A stretch of 64,000 nt of DNA from Phallus indusiatus (Eukaryota > Basidiomycota > Agaricomycetes > Phallales > Phallaceae), in the NCBI GenBank assembly GCA_027605045.1, contig JAQFWX010000004.1:2242683-2306682 (forward strand), given 5' to 3'. Position numbers and translations under genes: made by a program. The notes beneath the pieces were generated by a model. The model worked only from the letters and a program-made list of their open reading frames with translations. It was not told the origin of the DNA and did no database searches. Numbering within the stretch: the first letter of the stretch is position 1; every line of letters begins with the position of its first letter. Of this stretch, positions 55,090 to 64,000 are shown in pieces.

Positions 55090-58000
55090 ATGGCCGACGC
55101 CGGAGACTCCAATATCAAGGTCGTCGTGCGATGTAGACCCTTGAACGCGCGAGGTCAGTGCCTTAACGCCCCTTACCCTTCTCTCGCTCGTCGCTCCTAT
55201 GGCGCGTAATAAAGAGCAGGTCACAACTCTAAATGACTATGCCAATCAACAACTTCTCTCTCTCTTAATTATTTCGTTTTTCTTATACATTACCTGTTTA
55301 CAGAACTGGCCCGTGGCGCGAAACCCCTAATTCGTATGTCAGGAAACCAGACATTTATCGATCCTCCCGAACCTGGTTCGGAGCAGGCCACAAGCAGTGG
55401 TGGACGTGCGTCGGAGCGGAAAACGATGGCATTCAGTTTCGACAAGTCATACTGGAGTGCGGGTGATAGAAGTGATCCCGAGTATTGTAGTCAGCAAACG
55501 CTGTATGACGATCTGGGCAAAGAGCTATTAGATCACGGGTTTTCTGGGTTTAATACGTGTATTCTTGCTTGTGAGTGTTGTTCTATCTCCTGACACCCTA
55601 AACGTTCAAATTCTCTCTTTTCGTGTCAAGATGGTCAGACAGGTACGTTTGGTGGTTTAGCATTTGTTTATGCTTTGAATACGAATACTTAAGCACACAC
55701 CGAGTTCCTTAGGTTCTGGTAAATCTTACAGGTATTGTTTTTGATTCTCCCTATTCGTATTTCTCTTAAATACGGCGTTGTATATATAGTATGATGGGAT
55801 GTGAGTAAACGAACCCAGAGAATCTCTGTTTTCGTTGAATCTTATCTCTTTTTTCGCTTTCACAGATGGAGCAGACAAGGGTATCATACCTCTCACATGC
55901 GCCGAGCTTTTTGTTCGCACAGAAGCATATGAAGCAAGGGATTCTAATATCAAGTTCACCGTGGAAGTATCTTATATCGAGGTCAGCCTCACGCGCTTGC
56001 TTCCGCATGCTACAACGTTCTCATTTCCTTCTTCATTAATAGATATATAATGAAAAGGTCCGAGACCTGCTTAACCCCAAGAATAAGGGCAACCTCAAAG
56101 TACGAGAACACCCTAGGTTTGTGGCGTTTCTCATCACTAATTACGAACATATTATAACACGAGAGCTTTTTTCAGCTTGGGTCCTTATGTGGAAGATTTA
56201 TCTAGACTTGTAGTTCGCAGTTACGAAGATATGATGACACTCATGGACGAGGGTAATAAAGCAAGAACCGTTGCGGCGACAAACATGAACGAGACGTGAG
56301 TAGTCGTGTTTTCTTATCTTTATTTTCTTTCACCATTCTAAGCAAAATCTCCGTGTTCGACCTAATTTTGTTATTAGGTCTTCCCGTTCACATGCTGTGT
56401 TCACCCTTCTCCTGACAATGAAACGACACGACCCCGAAACGAACCTAGACACCGAGAAAGTCTCTCGTATAAAGTGCGTTCTAGTTTTAACGACCGCCGC
56501 CTCTTTATCTCTAATTACACATTTTCCATGTTCTCTTTGCTTTCTTGCCTACCCAGCCTTGTAGATCTTGCCGGCTCCGAACGTGCCAACTCGACGGGTG
56601 CGACGGGGCAAAGACTTAAAGAAGGAGCTAACATCAACAAATCTCTCACAACGCTGGGAAAGGTCATATCAGCGCTCGCACTTGCGAGTCAAAATGACGG
56701 AAAGGGTAAAGGAAAGAAAAAGGCTGAAGAATTCATTCCTTATCGTGATTCCGTAAGTTTATCAAAGTATATCTTTTGCTCTTTGAACTAAATTGCTCGA
56801 TTAAACAGGTTCTTACATGGCTTCTCAAAGATAGTCTTGGAGGCAATTCCAAAACTGCTATGATTGCTGCTATCTCTCCTGCCGATTATGATGAGACGCT
56901 GAGTACGCTGCGATATGCAGATCAGGTATATCTTTGATTATTTCATTAAAAAAGAAGCATTATAACATTCATATACGTATAGGCCAAGAAGATCAAGAAC
57001 AAGGCTATTGTTAATGAAGATCCGAATGCTAAGCTCGTTCGAGAGCTCAAAGAAGAGCTCGAGATGCTTCGAAGTAGGCATTCGGATTCTGTCGTCGTTG
57101 TTATCACTAACTCCGCTTTTCTATTCTCATCTCTTCTTTTAGTGCGTGTTTCAGGCTCTTCAGGTGGTGACACTTGGGATCCGACGGTTCCTGCCGAGAA
57201 GCAGGTAGTCACCTATATGAGCGGTGACGGGACTATCAAAAAGGTCACGAAAGCTGAATTACAAGAGCAGCTCGAAGCGAGTGAGAAGCTTATGCAGAAT
57301 CTCAATGAAACATGGGAGGAGAAACTGGTGCGAACGCAAGAAGTACATAAAGAACGGGAGAAAGCTTTAGAAGAACTAGGCATCACTGTAGACAAGAACA
57401 ACGTTGGCGTGCATACGCCTAAAAAAGTACGTAGAACTGTTTCGCGGAAAACGCGTTTTCTTCCTTTTTTTTCTCACCTGTGACGTGGTAATTTTTAGAT
57501 GCCTCATTTGGTTAATTTGGTGAGTCCGCACTCATTTAATTTTGTGACCGTGCCTCGTTTAATTCGGCCGTTTTCATTATTCATTATTGTGATATAGAAT
57601 GAAGGTCAGTTGCATTTCCACTTGTCCTCCATGCTTGAAAGACTCAACGTCGATATAGATCCACTAATGAGTGAATGCCTCGTTTATCAACTTCGCCCAG
57701 GCAGGACCATGGTTCGTAAAGAGGCTGTTGATGGCAGTGAAGGCGGATACTGACATTGCACACAGGTCGGAAGACTAGATAGCGATAAGCCCGCTGCCAT
57801 CCGATTGAGCGGTGATAATATTATGGAAGAACATTGCTACTTTGATAATTCGGATGGTAAAGTGACACTGACGTCTTTGGCAGAGAGTACAACGGTCAGT
57901 ACCAGCATTAGCTTACGTGTCTATGACTTACCATGACTTTTTTTGAATGTAGCTTCTCAACGGGAAACAAGTTGCAGTTGGACAGGTGAGCAATACTTTC

Positions 58001-61000
58001 GTAATTATTAACTGCGACGCGTAGTTTTTTCTAACGTAATATTGTCTGCATTCGTCTTCTTAGCCATACAAACTTCGGTCGGGGTATCGTCTTATTCTTG
58101 GTATGTTCCGTTCGTTTCATTTTGATCCCGTTTACTGAGTTAAAAATTGTCAGGTCAACACCACGTCTTCAGGTTCAATGACCCGGAGGCTGTTCGAAAA
58201 CAACGGGACCGCGCACACAAGTCGAGTATGAACCTGAGCACTTCGGCGGCCGATTTGGAAGGACAAGCACCCACAAGACCTGATTCACCTGTTTCAGATT
58301 CGGTTGGGGACGTTGATTGGACATACGCTCAGCGCGAAGTGGCTTACGCACGTCTTGGCTTGGACCCGGCGTTGGACAGTTTACCTGACGAAGACTTGAA
58401 CAATCTTTTCGAGAGGATTGCAAAAGTGAAGACACTACGAGATCACAATGCGAAACCTTCAAGACCTGAAAGCAGTCTCAGTCAGGCTGATGACGTTTGG
58501 AGCGAATTCGGCCGGCCTATTCCGAATGATGCTTTGACTGACGATACGAGTGTCGACAATGGGGCGAGTCAGTCCAGTCCAGAGATTAATGAGCTTCAAG
58601 GACAACTTGAGGCGCAGAAGATTGAATATGAGTCCAGGCTGCAGGCTATATCAGAATCAAGCGAAGTCGAGGACGTACTGGCCGAGAAAGAGCACATGGA
58701 GCGTCAATTGAATCTAGTTCAGAAACAAATGAAGAGAATTTTGGAGTTACGCGCACAGGGAGCTGTCGATGCTGCTGATCTTGTGGCTTTTGAGCCTGTA
58801 ATTTATTCTGGGAAACAACTGCGACTCATCCGAAAAGTTCTGGAACGATGGAGGGCGCATCGGTCATTTTCGATGGCGGAGACTGTATTGGCTAATGCTG
58901 TTTTTGTTAAAGAAGCAAACGTCCTAAGGTGAGCTCCTTTTTGGTCCGGAGATGGGTCGATAAACGCTAACACTTTCCTTAGTAAAGAGCTGAAAAAGGA
59001 CGTTGTGTACAACTTCGCGATAGCAACCGGTGGCACATTGGCCAAGACCATGTCTGCACATGAAACGATTGCCGGATTGGATCAGTTTGAAGATGTTGCT
59101 GATCCTGTCTTGGCTTCAGCTACTCAACCATCCGTGGCTATCAAAGTTGTCGACAAACGTCATAATGCTCTGTATCTTTGGTCTTTAGACCGACTGCAAC
59201 AACGTCTACAGAAGATGCGAAATCTCACGGCGTTTATTGACAGACCTGCCTATTCCATTCATCTCGCTGCCGAAGAACCATTCTACGACTCACCGCCTCC
59301 GGAATATTCTTTTATAGGTAATGCCCTGATATCGCTGGCACCGTTATCTCGGAAGTTGTCGTCAACTGCCACTATACCAATATTTTGTCGATATACGGCC
59401 GAGGCCATTGGCTCTTGTCGTGTGGATTTAAAAGTCATCAATGTTGCATTACCTCCGAACCGCAGTGCTAATGGATCCGCTGCTTCCACAAGACCATCGT
59501 CCCCTATGCCTGGAACATTGCCCGCCGGTAGCAAGCTATCCTTCTTTTTAACCGTGGATCATGTCAAAGGATTATCGTCGCATGATTTCACTGCGTTGCA
59601 TATCCAAGTCCGACTTTCTTCTTTTGTTGGACCTTCCAGACCAACAGAAGAAGTATATACGTCCAAGGTGGTGGACTTAGACACGGGTGTGCTTTCCGAC
59701 TTGAAATTCAGAAGGAGCTTCTCACTGCAAGTAACCTCGAAAACCGCTACGTATCTACGAACGGGTTATGCCCCCATCGAAATCTTTGCTAAAACCAAAC
59801 CCGTGTATCTGGAACGGATGGAACGGTGGGACGAAATGCGAGAACAAAAAGGCGCTGTCGCTCCCCGTCTTCGATCTTCTTCAGAAGCAACCTTAACAAT
59901 GCGTCGATCTGAAACAGATTTCGTTGTTGAAGAACGTCATGACGTCGTTGCCTGGCTCCAAGTTTGTGAGCTGAACGCTGATGGTGAATATGCTCCCGTT
60001 CCCGTGATATCGCAGGGAGCTATGGATCCGGGATCGTTCATGCTTCATCAAGGGTTGCAACGACGAATTGTCCTTCGACTTCAGTCTAACTCTGGTCATC
60101 AATTTCCATGGACTCGAGTGGTGCGCATGAAAATCGGGAATATACGCTTATTAGACGCCAAAGGACGGATTCATGAATCCATGTCGAAAGAATTGGTTGA
60201 TCTGAATTTATTGAAAGATCAAACAATTGAGTTTCCACCAGACGGTAGTGGCGTTCTCACCACCGAAGCCTTATGGGACTCTAGTGCCCATAACTCATCG
60301 CTATTAAATCGTGTAACAGCAACAAATCAGCAAATCTTGCTTCAGGTTCATTTCCACGTCTTAGTGGATACATGCCTCGATCCAATTCATTTCAAGATGG
60401 ATATGGCTATTACGATGGCTGGTCGTGAGGCACGGCCACCATCCCGATTTTTGTCCTTTATAGGGTCGTCAAAAGTTTTATCCAAAACTACCGCAGTTTT
60501 CAGCGTCAAGCTTACCCCGCCATTAACACGATCACCGAAGGATCTGTGGAGATTAGATACATCTGAGAAGTATGTTCACGGAGAAGATATTTTGGGGGCA
60601 TTCAAGCCGCGTGGGATCTCGGTTGTGAACGACTACGCTCGTCTCGTATCAACGGAACAGCGTGCGGCTGATGTGCAAGCCATCAAGGTTGTTCTTGCAG
60701 CTGCTCCACCGCCACCGCCCTCAGATTGGTTGGATAAGGACGAGATCTTGAAGAAATCTCTGGCTTTATGGCAAAAACGATTTGGTGGTGGAGAGGCAAG
60801 TATTCTGGAATTTAAAGATACACTGTTCAGAACTAAATGTTCCCGTAGATTGTTTTGAACGCCGAGCCGCCATTACCCGAACCCAAATCAAGATTTGCAG
60901 ACACAATCGTAGATGAGACACTCAAGTTCATAGGCAATGCGGCTCTAATGCCTCGAGTGTAAGCTTGATCCCAAAGACTATCATAGGTTTCTCATGTTCT

Positions 61001-61426
61001 ATTTGTAGTGATTCGCCTATCAAAAAGGGGCATCTTATGCTCCTCACAAACGCCAGCGAAAACATATGGGAAAAACGGTGGATGGTAATACGAAGGTATG
61101 TCTTAAAGCAATTTTTGGAAAGAGACGAGGTTTAATGTCAACGTAGACCATACCTGCACATATATCGACGCTCAAACGAGCTCGACGAACTAGCCGTTGT
61201 TTGCCTAAACAGCGCAAATGTCGAGAATAATCCTGAAATGGAACATCTCTTTGGAGTATGTTCTATCTCTTTTGGCTATAGTAACGAATCTCACTTTATA
61301 TTACAGCGTCCATATGTATTTACATTATTCACGCCGCTCAATTCATACGCGCTGCAGGCTCCGACTCTCAAAGAACTTCAATCTTGGATATCGAAGTTAG
61401 ATCCAACTCGGATCTTTTCCCAATAG
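55090..61426 (+). CDS. kinesin-3 motor (Unc104/KIF1-like)
   Basis: A plus-end-directed microtubule motor that carries vesicles or endosomes, of roughly 1,500-1,650 residues. The N-terminal motor starts [20 protein letters not shown], then FSFDKSYWS and [20 protein letters not shown] (P-loop). It continues [29 protein letters not shown] (switch I), [20 protein letters not shown] (switch II), and [18 protein letters not shown] leading into a neck coiled coil. An FHA domain follows ([57 protein letters not shown]). Further on are a coiled coil, a kinesin-associated region and a C-terminal PH domain ([55 protein letters not shown]). More than 20 exons, several tiny (12, 19, 11, 21 and 7 nt). Intron 60796-60848 is GC-AG. 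Confidence 0.93.
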
Positions 61427-61720
61427 CATGCACATCCGCATGTACATATAATCATTGTGTCACACTCCTTTGCTTAACTTGCTATCACCCTCGTTTCTAA
61501 CATTCTCTGCTTTTTTACCTCTATGGCAGAACATAGAACATATCACATTCTTTTCATGATTCACTATTATGTATACCTAACTCTATGCATCACATTATAC
61601 CTGCACAGCATCTGTCCTAATTTGTTTTAATCTTATACGGCTTGATTTTTGTATCGTTTTTACTATCACTAATACAACACATCCAATAAATTACCAAAAT
61701 GTGATGTGGCTGACAAGATC
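61427..61720. other. short intergenic gap between convergent genes
   Basis: 294 bp of AT-rich sequence between the kinesin stop and the oligopeptidase stop on the other strand. The two 3' UTRs must be very short or overlap. Confidence 0.6.
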
Positions 61721-64000
61721 TAATCATCTCTCCATTGAGCACCCATGGCAAAGGCAGCAAAGCTGTACCGAGCGGCTGCGTCGTGCATACTAGTTGAGAC
61801 ATGAATCAGTGACCTGAAATGCGAATCACTATGGCAACCTACCGTTTTTCTATGCTTTTTCCAGCCCCGTGACCGGCTTTACGGTCGATTCGAATAAGCA
61901 GAGGGTGAGGGTTATTGGCCGCGGTATATTGGAGGGCAGCTGCATATTTAAAGGAGTGCAGAGGTACAACACGATCGTCATCTGGAATTTGTTTTAAGAA
62001 ATACTTAGAAACCAAATAGTTGAGTGTACATACGATCAGCCGTCATGACTAGAGTAGCTGGGTATTTTTTGTCTGGCGAGACGTTATGGAGTGGTGAATA
62101 AGGAGCAATGAAATCGAAATCGTGAGGGTTTTGAGGATCTCCATAATCCGACGTCCATGCTCGTCCTACGTGTGAAAGATGAGATATACGTTATTCTAGA
62201 GTTAACAAATAGATGACTAGCCTATTGTGAATCTATCGAACTGGAAAATGTTAATATAAGGTAGTCGTTTATTATTACTGATCAACATACCTTGAGCATG
62301 TCTAGAACACCAACTTCAGCGACGGCTGCTCCATACAGCCCTTCAGGGGCCCGATTGTTACAGGCAGCTACAAGTAAGCCTTGAAAGAGACAAAAGACGC
62401 TTGAACAATTGGACTAATAAATAGTTCAAAATCCACCAACCTCCGTTCGATGCACCATTGATTGCAATTCTTCCACGAGCTGCATAATTATTCTCAACCA
62501 AAAACTCGCTAAAGGGATTGAATTGGGATTAGGTCATTGTTAGAGATGAGCTCATTCTACCTTGCAGCGATGAAGTCATCGAAAACGTTAATCTATTATG
62601 ATATTCTGTCAGTCAAAACGACTGAATGAACACCTCTTATCTTTACCTTTCGTTCTCTTGTTCCTGCAAGATGCCATTCCTCGCCTGAAAGCAGTCAAAA
62701 GGAACCATTACCTCAAGGCATCCTGCTTACCGAATTCACTTCCACCTCTGAAAAATGTGTAAGTGATTATTGGAGAAATAGAAGGAAATGATATACCTAA
62801 TATTTGGTACGGCATAGATAAAGCCATAAGACTGCATTGCCGTTAGGTTGGCTGAACTGTATGTGGGCCCGATAGATATAGAGAAGCCACCGTAACCTAA
62901 GATTGTATTGAGTTAGATAATTAAAAATCTCCAAAATGCATGCATTACCGTATTGCAGAACGGGGGCTGTCCCGTCAATGGGTGTATCTTTATGCCGGAC
63001 AATAAACATTGGTACTTTGGTACCATCCTTGCTGGTATACCAAACCTACAGACTTAAGTATAATAGTTCAAACATTAAAATAACAACCAACCTGTTCACT
63101 GGTAAAGTCCTGAAGATTGAGACCGGGCACTTTGGTATTCCTATACAATGACCACTTGTTCGATGCCTTGGAATCGTAGCGGTAAATATCTCCAGGGGTG
63201 GTGAAACCTGACATGGTCGCATAGAACCATGACTGGTCCCGCTTAGTAGAAACCTCAATTGTTCCTACAAAATCTGATGCAAGACGCTGCAGCTGTTTGC
63301 CGCCGAAAGAATAAACATAAAGTTCATCTTTAACCTAGTTATGCGGCATTACGTGACGACTCAAAGCTTTAAAAAACCAACACGTCCATACGTTTCGTTT
63401 ATAGACAACAGCAAGTTTGTCATTGTCAAAGGGTTCGGCTTGTTCCAAATGAGCTCCTTTATCTTCGGGAATGATGTCTTGCAAGGTATATGCCGGATCT
63501 GTCAAGTCAAGCTCGACCACACGGTATTGAGGGGCATCCTTATTAGTTCTGAAATAAAATTTGGGACCATTGTTCGCGATACTAGTATGGTTAAGATGAG
63601 TGTACTGCTTGGAGTAGAAACCAATCTCACTAGTAATAGGCGGCATCGAACGAATCCACGACTTTATGCCACTTGATTTGTGAATTCAATTCGTTGGCTT
63701 CTTTATCAGCTATCCACACGAGATATTTCTAAAAATGTTTCAAGAAAGTTAATTCGCATATAAATAGGAGTAAGCCTACCCTAGACGTATCGCGGTGTAT
63801 AGACAAGATCAGGTATCGACCGTCAACTTCACTGACTTCCATGCCGAACATGTATTCACGGTGCTCAGGAAATTCACTGATTAGAATGTCTTCGGCTGTG
63901 CAAGTATTAAATATGAAGCACAAAAGGGACGTGAACATGGGTGACTTGCATTGTGGTGTACCAATTCTATGGTAGTAGAGTTTGGCATCTAGATCTTGAA
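61721..64000 (-). CDS. prolyl oligopeptidase (S9 family), partial at right edge
   Basis: A cytosolic serine peptidase cleaving after proline in short peptides. The C-terminal three quarters are in the window; the N-terminus lies beyond 64000. Exons in order give LYHHNWLVHHNA-type propeller sequence, then [21 protein letters not shown] and [20 protein letters not shown] propeller blades. Next come [20 protein letters not shown] and [20 protein letters not shown], then the hydrolase with [31 protein letters not shown] and the nucleophile [13 protein letters not shown] (GxSxGG). The Asp is in [14 protein letters not shown] and the His in [10 protein letters not shown]. The end is [16 protein letters not shown]. 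More than ten introns of about 50-60 nt. A few mushrooms have a macrocyclising paralog; nothing here distinguishes that from the ordinary enzyme. The first blade reading given is approximate. Confidence 0.88.

Noticed and set aside
61721..64000. Oligopeptidase as part of a cyclic-peptide gene cluster
   Set aside because: I looked for a nearby short precursor-peptide gene and saw none; neighbours are housekeeping genes, so the ordinary enzyme is more likely.

Overview
The window is nuclear DNA of a basidiomycete fungus, most likely an agaricomycete. Genes are dense and on both strands, and are cut by many short GT-AG introns of about 50-70 nt. The gene content fits this group: a cytochrome b5/acyl-CoA dehydrogenase fusion, a PNUTS-type protein, long Gln/Gly/Met-rich chromatin proteins, a GEN1-type nuclease and a cytosolic prolyl oligopeptidase. 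Gene models below were spliced by hand from reading frame, splice signals and family conservation; no alignment or search was run.

Layout. 0.8-9.6 kb: acyl-CoA dehydrogenase (+), Pho80/Pcl-type cyclin (+), a short-chain dehydrogenase that looks frameshifted (-), PP2A leucine carboxyl methyltransferase (-), and Tim22 (+), which shares a 64-bp start-to-start gap with the methyltransferase. 10.3-18.4 kb: SH3-domain protein (-), SS18/SSXT-like SWI/SNF-type protein (-), and a 55-residue spliced single-pass membrane protein (+). 19.5-36.5 kb: a region shaped by duplication. It holds a UAA-family nucleotide-sugar transporter (-) and its decayed fragment, four paralogous C2H2 zinc-finger genes (all -), and a tandem duplication of about 4 kb whose unit is [C2H2 gene + GEN1-like gene]. 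One GEN1 copy is intact and the other is a pseudogene. A tRNA-Ser(AGA) lies beside the fourth zinc-finger gene. 37.2-53.2 kb: HMG-box protein (-), PNUTS/Ppn1-like PP1-binding protein (+) with a long hairpin in one intron, LIM-domain-binding (LDB/SEUSS-type) protein (-), and the IMP3 snoRNP protein (+). 55-64 kb: kinesin-3 motor (+) with several micro-exons, then a prolyl oligopeptidase (-) that runs off the right edge.

Most genes are housekeeping and are not a pathway cluster. The SS18-like, HMG-box, PNUTS-like and LDB-like genes all act in chromatin or transcription, but nothing in the sequence ties them together beyond proximity. The least ordinary features are the duplicated zinc-finger/GEN1 block with its clusters of CCATGG-type palindromes, the 159-nt inverted-repeat structure inside the PNUTS intron, and coding micro-exons as short as 3 and 7 nt. 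I found no clear evidence of a wholly new system.
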